From: Acidimicrobiaceae bacterium
GTDB taxonomy: Bacteria > Actinomycetota > Acidimicrobiia > Acidimicrobiales > Ilumatobacteraceae
Reading direction: 5' to 3'
DNA: 64,000 nucleotides
Assembly: GCA_947446815.1 (NCBI GenBank)
Contig: CANFGT010000010.1
Coordinates: 1-64,000, forward strand
Shown: one piece after another, positions 16,497 to 24,139 of the stretch
How positions within the stretch are numbered: position 1 is the first letter of the stretch
Layout: each line of letters opens with the position of its first letter
Program-made: the position numbers and the translations under genes
The notes under the pieces: generated by a model
What the model was told of the DNA's origin: nothing
The model's database searches: none
Seen by the model: only the letters and a program-made list of their open reading frames with translations

Positions 16497-17454
16497 CGAT
16501 GAAGTGCTGGTAAACGTCTCTTGGCGGGAGACCAACTGCCTGAATATCAAATTTGAGTGATGGTTCAACTCGTGACGAGGCTGTGTGCAATCGCATCTTG
16601 AAGGCATACCCCTGATCAAGCTGAACTACTACTGTCACTGAGTTTCCTGATGCATCAGACACTTTCTGATAATTGATTCCCAAGAGTTGTGCTGCAGATT
16701 TTGGTCGGCGACCGTGAAGCGTGCCATTGAAATTAAATGCCATTACTCGAACTTGCTTATCTGCTTTGTCACGAATCAATTTATAGAAATCTTGATTCCC
16801 GATGACATAACTAGTCAACGCTTTGCAGAGAATGAGTTCAGCAGCATCCCCGTTCGAAGCAACTCTCATCATTTCGCTAACAAAGGCATCCATTATCGGA
16901 ATCATGACTTCAGTACGAAGGTCGTCCAAGTCGGAGAACTTCATTTTGTTATCTGATGACTTCCGAATGGCTGCCAGTCTCTCAAATATCGGATTTACTT
17001 GATTCCAATATTGTTGCGAACAACCCGATTCGCTCAATTTCCAATCGGCAACAAAATCGATTGATCCAGACAACCTCGGATGCTTAAACGCATCATGATT
17101 GTTCTTGCAGGAGATTCCCAAGGTGGAATTCTTAGGACCCTTCACAATCACATCACGAACATCACCAGAGATACCAGCTGAATCAGAAGCTATTTCTATA
17201 CAGATCGGAGAGACAATGGAGGAATGCTTCTTTTCCCGCTGGACAATATGTTGAACACCACTAGATGCAGCATTCAACCAATCAATCTGATTGTCCTCGT
17301 CCAACGAATCAAAACACTCTTTCGCATAGGTTGAGGCTTTTGAATCGACAATCAGATCAGCCCCAATTACCTCACTGCCACCCAATGAGATTGCAAGCCT
17401 GCTGGCAACGGCCCATTCAAGAGCTTTTCCATTAGCAACATTTGAAAGAGCCAT
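16489..17454 (-). CDS. HaeIII-like type II restriction endonuclease (predicted GGCC)
   Basis: The 321-aa product matches what I know of the HaeIII endonuclease family (PF09556): an IEIASDSAGISGDVRDVIV region (about residues 86-104) and a LGISCKNNHDAFKHPRLSGSIDF segment (about 112-134) with the conserved K-N-N-H-D core. It would cut GGCC sites not methylated by its partner. The strongest support is that the gene directly upstream encodes a close M.HaeIII relative, 22 bp away on the same strand. The gene is AT-rich compared with the chromosomal flanks. No internal stop or frameshift is seen, so it is probably active. Confidence 0.85.
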   Translation of the reverse strand: MALSNVANGKALEWAVASRLAISLGGSEVIGADLIVDSKASTYAKECFDSLDEDNQIDWLNAASSGVQHIVQREKKHSSIVSPICIEIASDSAGISGDVRDVIVKGPKNSTLGISCKNNHDAFKHPRLSGSIDFVADWKLSESGCSQQYWNQVNPIFERLAAIRKSSDNKMKFSDLDDLRTEVMIPIMDAFVSEMMRVASNGDAAELILCKALTSYVIGNQDFYKLIRDKADKQVRVMAFNFNGTLHGRRPKSAAQLLGINYQKVSDASGNSVTVVVQLDQGYAFKMRLHTASSRVEPSLKFDIQAVGLPPRDVYQHFIDL

Positions 17455-17476
17455 TTGAATAACTTGTAAGATTCGC

Positions 17477-18550
17477 TTACGAAGCCCTAGAGATTTTCAG
17501 ACGAGATAAATCTTCAAAACGCTCAAGAGAACCAACTCTCTGACGACCTCGATTGCTCAGGGGCTCGTTCTTCTTGAGATCTTTCTTAATTTGTGTAGCC
17601 AGTCGACGCGCGAATTCAACCGGAACTGCATTCCCAATCATCTTGTATCCATCGAGAACATTCTTGTAGTGGAAAATGAATTCATCCGGAAAAGTTTGAA
17701 CTCGTGCAGCTTCACGAACTGTTAGACGTCGATAATCGAAACCTTCTACAAATGCCCGCTTGTCCTTGCCCACAATTTCCATCTTCGGCGCATTCGGGTG
17801 CAGCGGCGCATGTCGACCACCGGCCTGAATTGTGAAAGAGGGTTCATCCCATGCACGCACTCGATTGCGGCTCATGAACATCGAGGAAAATCCTCCATCA
17901 AGATATTCATGATTCGGGATTCTTAATTTTGTATTCCCATAAGTTTTGTTGACAGCGGGCTTAGCAGACTTTCGAAGGTCGTAGATCGCATCCTTCAATA
18001 CAGGCTTTGAGTCGTCTGGTGCTGGTGGTTCAAAAAAAACATCTCCCTTCAGGCGATAGCCCACGATGATGACTCGTTCACGATCTTGAGGAACGCCGTA
18101 GTCATTGGCATTCAAGAGCCCGTAAGAGACGTTGTACCCCAATTCACAGAACCTCTCAAGAATCTCCCGAAAAGAATTGCTGTGACGCGTAAACAGAATT
18201 CCTGAAACATTCTCTGCAAGAAAAAAAGTTGGTCGAACTTCATCGACAAAATCGACATATCTAAAAAACAGTTGACCTCGACGATCTTCTGCACCACGCA
18301 ACATCCCAGCTTCGCTCCAACTTTGACATGGCGGTCCACCGATCATTCCAGTTACACCTTGTGGAATCTCTTCCGGCTCAAAGTCAGTCAAACTCCGACG
18401 CTCAAGATGAGTCCCAGGATGGTTCGCTTCATAAGTGGCGTGGATTGCCTTGTCGTATTCGTTCGCCCAAGGAATGCCAAACCCAGCCTGTCGAAAACCG
18501 AGATCCAAGCCACCCGCGCCGGCGAAGAATGAAGCGACCTCTAGATTCAA
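17477..18550 (-). CDS. DNA (cytosine-5) methyltransferase, M.HaeIII-like (predicted GGCC)
   Basis: The 357-aa product has the full 5mC-methyltransferase motif order: motif I FFAGAGGLDLGF (8-19), motif IV GGPPCQSWSE with catalytic Cys75, motif VI AENV (112-115), motif VIII QDRERV, and motif X GYKMIGNAVPV. The target-recognition part, with PNHEYLDGG...FMSRNRVRAW...FTIQAGGRHAPLHP, follows M.HaeIII closely, which points to GG-5mC-C. It protects the host from the endonuclease encoded downstream. A GGGGAG lies upstream of the ATG. The preceding 106-bp intergenic region carries an inverted repeat (18597-18626). Confidence 0.93.
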   Translation of the reverse strand: MNLEVASFFAGAGGLDLGFRQAGFGIPWANEYDKAIHATYEANHPGTHLERRSLTDFEPEEIPQGVTGMIGGPPCQSWSEAGMLRGAEDRRGQLFFRYVDFVDEVRPTFFLAENVSGILFTRHSNSFREILERFCELGYNVSYGLLNANDYGVPQDRERVIIVGYRLKGDVFFEPPAPDDSKPVLKDAIYDLRKSAKPAVNKTYGNTKLRIPNHEYLDGGFSSMFMSRNRVRAWDEPSFTIQAGGRHAPLHPNAPKMEIVGKDKRAFVEGFDYRRLTVREAARVQTFPDEFIFHYKNVLDGYKMIGNAVPVEFARRLATQIKKDLKKNEPLSNRGRQRVGSLERFEDLSRLKISRAS

Positions 18551-18596
18551 AATTACTCCCCTAAATGGACGCCAATACGCTCTGAACTTTACATCC

Positions 18597-18626
18597 TGGG
18601 TCAGTCGCAGATATCAAATTGACCCA
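18597..18626. promoter_or_regulatory. Inverted repeat upstream of the HaeIII-like methyltransferase gene
   Basis: TGGGTCA and TGACCCA form perfect 7-bp arms around a 16-base spacer, about 50 bp upstream of the methyltransferase ATG. The position suits an operator for a dimeric regulator. No C (controller) protein gene is visible in the block, so the binder could be the methyltransferase itself or a host factor. This is inferred from symmetry only. Confidence 0.4.
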
Positions 18627-18656
18627 AATAATCACGCCAATGAGGAGTTGACCTAT

Positions 18657-19853
18657 TTAGAGGTGCTCTTTCACAATCCAATCAAGAAGTTTTGTTCTGT
18701 CATTAATCCCATTTTTTAGGAGCACTTCAGCGATGTCCTGCCCAGAAAGAATGACAATCGGATGACCGTCGCTTCTTACTTCTTCATATGCTTGTTTATC
18801 TACAACAGACGTTGTTACCAGGACTCCAAACTCGCGGTGTTTCAATCGCGAAATCAGACGACTCATCTCCTTGACGCCGACTTTTGAATTAGGAAATCGG
18901 TAGCACTTGGCTTCAAGCGAGAAGCTGACTCTGACGACATCCGAAATTGGACCTAGCAGCATGTAACCAACTGCGTCACGACCTCCGTCTCGATAACGCC
19001 GAGTGAGTTCGTACTCAATCGGCTGAGCACAACTCAATTGCCACACCGCAGCAGCAATTGGTTCAAACAAAAATGGGTCAGACGAGCAATAATCCAGGAT
19101 GGTCTCAATTAAGTCGCTTGCTAATCCAGCACGTGGTGCTTGGTCTGTTAAAGATCTTGCTGAATGATCGCGCTCAGCCAAAAGTGGCTTGATTCTTCCA
19201 GTGTGGACCCAATCACTCAACACAGGGGGCACTCCCTGCTCATCAGGGTTAAACACCCTCTCGGAAAATACTCTTCTAATCCATTCACCGGAAATTGTTC
19301 CCGTGTCAAGCACCGTAAATTTTGCACGATAATTCTGGAAACGCTGTCCTTGGCTCATCTTCCAAATGGCAACGAGATCGTCACTTTCCGATTTCAATTT
19401 TGTATCAGGAACTGCGAGCCCCTTAAAGACCATGTCGCGTCCTTGCCGCCCTCTTTCGAAAAGTAAAATTATGGGACATTTAGCTCTTTCGTCTGCATCC
19501 CCATTTGCAAGCTCGAACATTTTCTTTAGTTCTTGATTCCCGCGCTTTGTTGTGTCGTGGAGATCCTTTCCGGGGCTTCGATTATCTCCGTAGTACGTGT
19601 ATACGCCCGTATAGGGGTCGAGTTCATCTGGCCATTCAATTTCGCCACCAGTGCTAGTAAGTACAAGTGCGACAAGTCTCTGTCCATCAGAGGATTTTCT
19701 CCGCCGGAATCCACCTGCGTTCTCAAGTCCCGGAATCAGGTGGTGAAGTGGTTCTGAACCTTGCTGCATTTTAGGATCATTCCGATTGCCTTCATATGTT
19801 GCATCAATGACTAAATCTGCACTGTTCAATTTCTCAAAAGGGAATGACGTCAA
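18657..19853 (-). CDS. AspBHI-like modification-dependent restriction endonuclease
   Basis: The N-terminal half fits the AspBHI/MspJI-type SRA-like recognition domain: ADLVIDATYEG (residues 12-22), LENAGGFR (43-50) and an LDPYTGVYTYYGDNRSPGKD region. The C-terminal half is an Mrr-like PD-(D/E)xK nuclease with Asp293 in GGRDAVG, Glu314 and Lys316 in SLEAKCY. Such enzymes cut DNA that carries 5-methylcytosine. The reading frame is open to 20051, but GGAGATTTC lies six bases before a TTG at 19851-19853. That start gives 398 aa and keeps the SRA strand near the N-terminus, so I chose it. It is first in order before the methyltransferase and HaeIII-like genes. Confidence 0.82.
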   Translation of the reverse strand: MTSFPFEKLNSADLVIDATYEGNRNDPKMQQGSEPLHHLIPGLENAGGFRRRKSSDGQRLVALVLTSTGGEIEWPDELDPYTGVYTYYGDNRSPGKDLHDTTKRGNQELKKMFELANGDADERAKCPIILLFERGRQGRDMVFKGLAVPDTKLKSESDDLVAIWKMSQGQRFQNYRAKFTVLDTGTISGEWIRRVFSERVFNPDEQGVPPVLSDWVHTGRIKPLLAERDHSARSLTDQAPRAGLASDLIETILDYCSSDPFLFEPIAAAVWQLSCAQPIEYELTRRYRDGGRDAVGYMLLGPISDVVRVSFSLEAKCYRFPNSKVGVKEMSRLISRLKHREFGVLVTTSVVDKQAYEEVRSDGHPIVILSGQDIAEVLLKNGINDRTKLLDWIVKEHL

Positions 19854-19935
19854 AGAAATCTCCAAACACGAAAGGTCACATTGCAAGCTTCGCAGTTCTC
19901 CCGAGGGCTCAATGAATTCGAGTCGAAGCCCGACT

Positions 19936-19947
19936 ACCCTTAGAGGT
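19936..19947. repeat. Right near-direct repeat at the edge of defence block 1
   Basis: ACCCTTAGAGGT sits immediately before the ATG of the small chromosomal-type gene at 19948. It matches 16486-16496 except for one extra T. Confidence 0.4.
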
Positions 19948-20121
19948 ATGGCAAACCCCAAGCACACCATCCACGTCGGCGTTTCTGCGGTTGCACTGGT
20001 TCTCGGTGCAATTCTCTCCGTCGCAATCGGTGACCCCACCGTGGCTCTCATCTTCTCTGGCGCAGCGTTCAGCGGAATCGGTTACTGGCTGGGCGCAGCT
20101 GCCCAGCGCCGTCATGGCTAA
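19948..20121 (+). CDS. Small membrane protein, 57 aa
   Basis: The product starts MANPKHTIHVGVSAVAL and has two hydrophobic segments joined by IGDPTVA: VSAVALVLGAILSVAIG and ALIFSGAAFSGIGYWLGAAA. It ends in QRRHG. It is predicted to be a small inner-membrane hairpin of unknown role. GC-rich codon use sets it apart from the defence genes on both sides. The stop overlaps the next gene by 8 bp, so the two are probably coupled. Confidence 0.7.
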   Translation: MANPKHTIHVGVSAVALVLGAILSVAIGDPTVALIFSGAAFSGIGYWLGAAAQRRHG

Positions 20122-21040
20122 GGGCTCTAGCCCCGCCAAGCGCACTAACACTGGGCTCGCGCTACTCCTTATTACTGCGCTTCTTGGCGCAGGGGCCACT
20201 GCCCTCTTTGGCAACACCTCGCCCATCTCGTCTTCGTCGTCCACTGCACCGGCAGAACCACCGATGGAAGAACCCGATGGAGTGGCAGGCACTCGCCCCG
20301 CCGAGACCTCATACTCCTGGTTTGATCACGCCTTCAGCGTGGAGCAATTCGATTACGAAATGCAGGACCTTTCTTGTGCCTCTATGGCCAAGGTGATCAC
20401 ACCCGATCTCTGCGGTGTTGCCCGCACCTCTTATACAGACTTCATGGTCGTGGGTAGCGAGGGTTATTGGGACCCTCAAGACACAGACGCTGATGGGTCC
20501 GTATGGGTGCCACTGAATCTCACCGTGTTTACCAAGCGCACAGACAACGGCACGACACGTGCCATCAGTGTTCTTGATGGTGTTCTCGACAAGCAATACA
20601 CCGCCAACAAAGCACAAGTTGATTTGTTCGTTGCAACAGTCGGTGGACAAGACATGTTGGTATTGCACAGGCACTTGTCAAAGGCGAATGCAGACCCGTA
20701 TTCCTTCAGCGAAGAAGTGCAAGTGATTGCCATGTCAAAGACAGGCGCACCAACAGTTGTCGCAACCTATGAAGGTTCTGGCCTGAATGTTGCGGCCAGT
20801 GCAACTCACATCGAGATCTCATCGTTGCGCTATCTCACCTCACAACAGAGTCTTGATGATCAGTGGTATTCACGCATCGTTCTTGTGCCCAACTATTTCG
20901 ATGGTGTGCGCATGGATGAAACCGTGACGTCGGGACCCGCACCTGTGAAGCAAGGTGCCGGCATGAAGAAGTTGGACACTTACGAGTTCCCCGTTGGCCG
21001 CGGCAAGACCGACACTCCCGACACCTCTAATAAGGCGTAA
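20114..21040 (+). CDS. Secreted or membrane-anchored protein of unknown function
   Basis: Starting at the ATG at 20114, the 308-aa product has a KGSSPAKRTNTG basic head, one hydrophobic segment (LALLLITALLGAGATALF), and a Ser/Pro-rich linker followed by an exported domain. That domain has pairs such as DLSCASM and TPDLCGV and a VWVPLNLTVFTKR strand, which recalls DUF4352-like immunoglobulin folds, although I cannot assign it. It overlaps the 57-aa membrane gene by 8 bp. Base composition is chromosomal, so it splits the two defence blocks. Confidence 0.72.
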   Translation: MAKGSSPAKRTNTGLALLLITALLGAGATALFGNTSPISSSSSTAPAEPPMEEPDGVAGTRPAETSYSWFDHAFSVEQFDYEMQDLSCASMAKVITPDLCGVARTSYTDFMVVGSEGYWDPQDTDADGSVWVPLNLTVFTKRTDNGTTRAISVLDGVLDKQYTANKAQVDLFVATVGGQDMLVLHRHLSKANADPYSFSEEVQVIAMSKTGAPTVVATYEGSGLNVAASATHIEISSLRYLTSQQSLDDQWYSRIVLVPNYFDGVRMDETVTSGPAPVKQGAGMKKLDTYEFPVGRGKTDTPDTSNKA

Positions 21041-21132
21041 TCCATAAGACAACTAACTCCCAAGTCATTCCATCTTTTCTCTCCTCAGAATTTTCTGATA
21101 GACAAAACTAGAGATTTAAAGGAATAGAAATC

Positions 21133-22623
21133 ATGGGCAGTGAATGGGAATTTGAAAAAGACAAGTCGCTACAGGTTTCATCTCTCGATGATCTTGAATA
21201 TTCCCTTCATACAGAAAACAATGCCCTTCAAGATGCGATAGAAGAACTTCAGCGAAAGAAGATTGAAGTGGAAGAACTCATCGAGAACATTGATGAAATG
21301 GACATCGATGAATTCATTGGACATGCAGCTATGGCCGCCTCTGAAGACGACCAAGAGATGGCAGTATCAGAGATCATCGCTTCAATGGCGGCCTCCAATA
21401 GCCGTGCCGAATATTGCGCAAGTTTTGGCGATAGTCGTCTCTCATTTTCAGGCGAAACCTTCGTAGACAGACTTTTCGGCCAAGCAATCAACGAAGACCT
21501 CTGGGTTGATTTAGCACAACGCACTGTTTCATTCGTCGGAATTGATTCCAAAGACCACGGGACGATGAAACTCAGTCAGTTCGAGCAATCAGCAGAGGAT
21601 TTATGGGAATATCTGAAAGAAGAAGATGTCTTCTCTGACTCAACTTCAAGTCTCACGAGCGCCATTCTTGCTTCTGGCGTGCTTCGAGACCCTGAAGAAA
21701 TCGTGAAATTAATGCCGAATCTTCTTCCTTATGATTCGAATGCAATTGAAGATCTTGATACAAAAATGCTTTCTTCAATTTATTCATTTCTTTGTCTTCG
21801 CGAGGGTGGCCTTGTGTTCAGTGAAGGGCGAATTGAAACGGACTACAGCGAAGAAATTGTTCTTAATAGCCCTTGGATTCTCCCCTTTTCAGCCGACTCT
21901 TCAACTAGGGGACTTGAAATTCTGTTGGATTCCATTTCCGAGCTTGGACTAGCGATCTGCTCACCAGAAGATGATTTGTTCCCATTTGATCCCAGTCCAG
22001 ATTGGGTTGAAGATGTTCGCAACACTGCAGCTTTCTTATATCCGCAACTCATACGTCCGATTACAGAAGTCAGTTTTTTTTCAAGTAACAAGATTCAGAT
22101 TCTTCTTGTTGAACGCAACAATTTTGTTTACGCATGGGCCGGAATTAGTGACATTGGGATTATCTTCGGATTTGATCCTGAAAGTTTTGTAGTTGTTGGA
22201 ATGCCCAGTCCAGCGATGGCAACTGCAGTTGGTTGCGCAATCAGTTTTTATGTTGATCGCAAGATCAGATTTCAACGAGAAATTCCAGGAACTTTAACTA
22301 CCGAAGTTCATCAGTACCGTGGTCGACATTCTCTCTATCAATATCTTCCCCAGCCTTCGTTCAATCGGAATATCACCGATGTTGCACGAGGCGAACATGC
22401 GCCTCCGCGGGCACACTATGTTGCTCCGCACATTCGACATTTGAATTATGGAAGACCAAACCCAGCACATGTTGCACTTGCGCCAACACAATTGAGAATT
22501 CGCATGGGCTACGGCGACACCTGGGTAAATGGTCACGCTCGAGGAAGCAACAACATCGGTGAGATTACGTTCAGACTTTCTAGATACTCAATGCTTGCGG
22601 ATTCCCTCGGACAATTGAGCTAG
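21133..22623 (+). CDS. Uncharacterised protein at the edge of defence block 2
   Basis: I do not recognise this 496-aa protein. It begins with an acidic, coiled-coil-like helix (LEYSLHTENNALQDAIEELQ, then KKIEVEELIENIDEMDIDEF; about residues 20-65). A long mixed region follows. The C-terminus has closely spaced His/Arg motifs (HYVAPHIRHLNYGRPN, then TWVNGHARGSN; about 430-475), similar in feel to the H-x3-HxR ends of hypothetical proteins on actinobacterial plasmids and islands. An AAGGAA lies upstream of the ATG. The gene is AT-rich and runs convergently with the Sau3AI-like endonuclease gene, with 56 bp between. It has no membrane segment. Confidence 0.65.
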   Translation: MGSEWEFEKDKSLQVSSLDDLEYSLHTENNALQDAIEELQRKKIEVEELIENIDEMDIDEFIGHAAMAASEDDQEMAVSEIIASMAASNSRAEYCASFGDSRLSFSGETFVDRLFGQAINEDLWVDLAQRTVSFVGIDSKDHGTMKLSQFEQSAEDLWEYLKEEDVFSDSTSSLTSAILASGVLRDPEEIVKLMPNLLPYDSNAIEDLDTKMLSSIYSFLCLREGGLVFSEGRIETDYSEEIVLNSPWILPFSADSSTRGLEILLDSISELGLAICSPEDDLFPFDPSPDWVEDVRNTAAFLYPQLIRPITEVSFFSSNKIQILLVERNNFVYAWAGISDIGIIFGFDPESFVVVGMPSPAMATAVGCAISFYVDRKIRFQREIPGTLTTEVHQYRGRHSLYQYLPQPSFNRNITDVARGEHAPPRAHYVAPHIRHLNYGRPNPAHVALAPTQLRIRMGYGDTWVNGHARGSNNIGEITFRLSRYSMLADSLGQLS

Positions 22624-22679
22624 AGCCGTCAAATTAACAGAGATACAGACTCTCTCAGGAGAAAATCTGCGACCACAAT

Positions 22680-24005
22680 TCAAAGTTTGCAAATTACATT
22701 TGCGATGTAATTGCGATTTAACCAAAAACATTGTTTGACATGCTCACCACCCTGTGGAGTTGGCCAGGTGTCCTGCGCATTCTGAGCCTTTGGTCGCACA
22801 TGAGCCACATGGCTTTCACTCTGTCTTGGAAGTTGAGTTGCATCTATCAAGACACGACGTTTAGTTTCTTCCCATACCCGCTGAGCTTCTAGTCGATCTG
22901 CATATGGCATATTCCAATATGCAACCCGTGCAAGTCTTTCAACACCCAGTTCATCAATTTCAAAAATAACAAAAAGAAATTTCTTTTCAATCTTTTCAAA
23001 AAAACTGGAATCTTCCCAATCTTCATTGATGATGTCAAGAAATTTAAAACCGGGGAATGACATTGATTCACGTGGTTTTCCATCTGGATTAACGCGTATG
23101 GTCTTCATCTCAATTCCGGCTTTATCAAGCTCAATGGCAACGCTCTTTCCATTCGACAGAATTCGGATACAGAGGTCTTGATTGAATCCTTTGTGAAATG
23201 CTGCTTTTCTGAAGTAGCCCAACTTTTGAGAAATTTCCGGAACTGTTTTCCCCAAAAAGGGCTTGAACCGTTTCTGAGTTGCTTCCTCAAATGTAAGACC
23301 CCTCGAAACACCCATATTCCCCGACTCAGACTCATGCGATTCAATGAGTTTGTTCAGATAATTAGGCTTGAAAGAGAATGCACGAGATTTTGCACCAACG
23401 CTAGAAAAGGGCTGCTTCCGCAATTTCTCTTGGGTGCCCCCAGCCCCCTTTCGACACGCTCCAAGATAGAAGGTGTCGCCTTCCGACAATTCATGTGCCA
23501 ATCCATCTGCAATCTTGTTACGAATAAATTCCCAATCTCTCTTTATTGTGGGAAAATCATCTTCTGGAATGCTGTAGAGAAGTGGATCAAGAACAAATTT
23601 TCTATCGTAAATTGGCTTTTCTGCGTCATATAGATAAAAAAGAATCAGCATGAGTTTGCACTTCTTCATCAGTGAAGATGATTCAAAGTTCTCGTGAACT
23701 ATGTTTTCGAAATCAATCATCTTCAGAACTAATCGTTCTTTCGCTTTATAATTTCCCGGATTTTTCTTAAGAACTCCAGTCGTCTTTAATTCGACTCCAG
23801 CTTCAGGAAAATCCGGTCCTGCCACAGGACCAGGCGAATGTTGGAAATAATAATTCTCAACGAGGAGACCCAAATCTCCCTTATTCCTAATATTCTCTTT
23901 GAAGGTATCAAGCTCAACGACTTGCGCTAGCGACTTTCCGGTGAGACCCGATGCAAATTTTAGAATTGATTTCGGGGAAGTTTTATCGTATTTCGGTGTT
24001 TCCAT
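22680..24005 (-). CDS. Sau3AI/MutH-like restriction endonuclease (predicted GATC)
   Basis: The 441-aa product has the MutH/Sau3AI catalytic set: Glu50, then Asp65 and Glu72-x-Lys74 in AGPDFPEAGVELKTTG. The D-x6-E-x-K spacing equals that of MutH. A second, MutH-like C-terminal half (about residues 230-400), with a conserved FKFLDIINEDWEDS segment, fits the two-domain layout of Sau3AI. It would cut before the G of GATC when the site is not methylated. It is divergent from its cognate methyltransferase with 134 bp between. The last 40 residues (from about 400) do not resemble the rest and may be a small C-terminal extension. Confidence 0.88.
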   Translation of the reverse strand: METPKYDKTSPKSILKFASGLTGKSLAQVVELDTFKENIRNKGDLGLLVENYYFQHSPGPVAGPDFPEAGVELKTTGVLKKNPGNYKAKERLVLKMIDFENIVHENFESSSLMKKCKLMLILFYLYDAEKPIYDRKFVLDPLLYSIPEDDFPTIKRDWEFIRNKIADGLAHELSEGDTFYLGACRKGAGGTQEKLRKQPFSSVGAKSRAFSFKPNYLNKLIESHESESGNMGVSRGLTFEEATQKRFKPFLGKTVPEISQKLGYFRKAAFHKGFNQDLCIRILSNGKSVAIELDKAGIEMKTIRVNPDGKPRESMSFPGFKFLDIINEDWEDSSFFEKIEKKFLFVIFEIDELGVERLARVAYWNMPYADRLEAQRVWEETKRRVLIDATQLPRQSESHVAHVRPKAQNAQDTWPTPQGGEHVKQCFWLNRNYIANVICKL

Positions 24006-24056
24006 CAGGAATGCCAGCCTCTCATCTCATTTCAACTTGCTTATTCAGGTTCGATG

Positions 24057-24082
24057 AGTTGATCTCGACACATGGATCAACT
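24057..24082. promoter_or_regulatory. Inverted repeat with two GATC sites between the Sau3AI-like R and M genes
   Basis: AGTTGATC and GATCAACT are perfect 8-bp arms with the spacer TCGACACATG. Both arms end in GATC, the predicted recognition site of this R-M system. The repeat lies 52 bp from the endonuclease ATG and 58 bp from the methyltransferase ATG, in the shared promoter region. It is a natural candidate for methylation-dependent control of one or both genes. This is inferred from the symmetry and the site content. Confidence 0.55.
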
Positions 24083-24139
24083 ACGCTCTGTATGTCTTTT
24101 GACTCTATTACCAATAGATAAATCAAAGTTAGGCCACAG

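Noticed and set aside
19854-20051. Upstream extension of the AspBHI-like endonuclease
   Set aside because: It would overlap the small membrane gene on the other strand, and a good SD (GGAGA) precedes the TTG at 19853.
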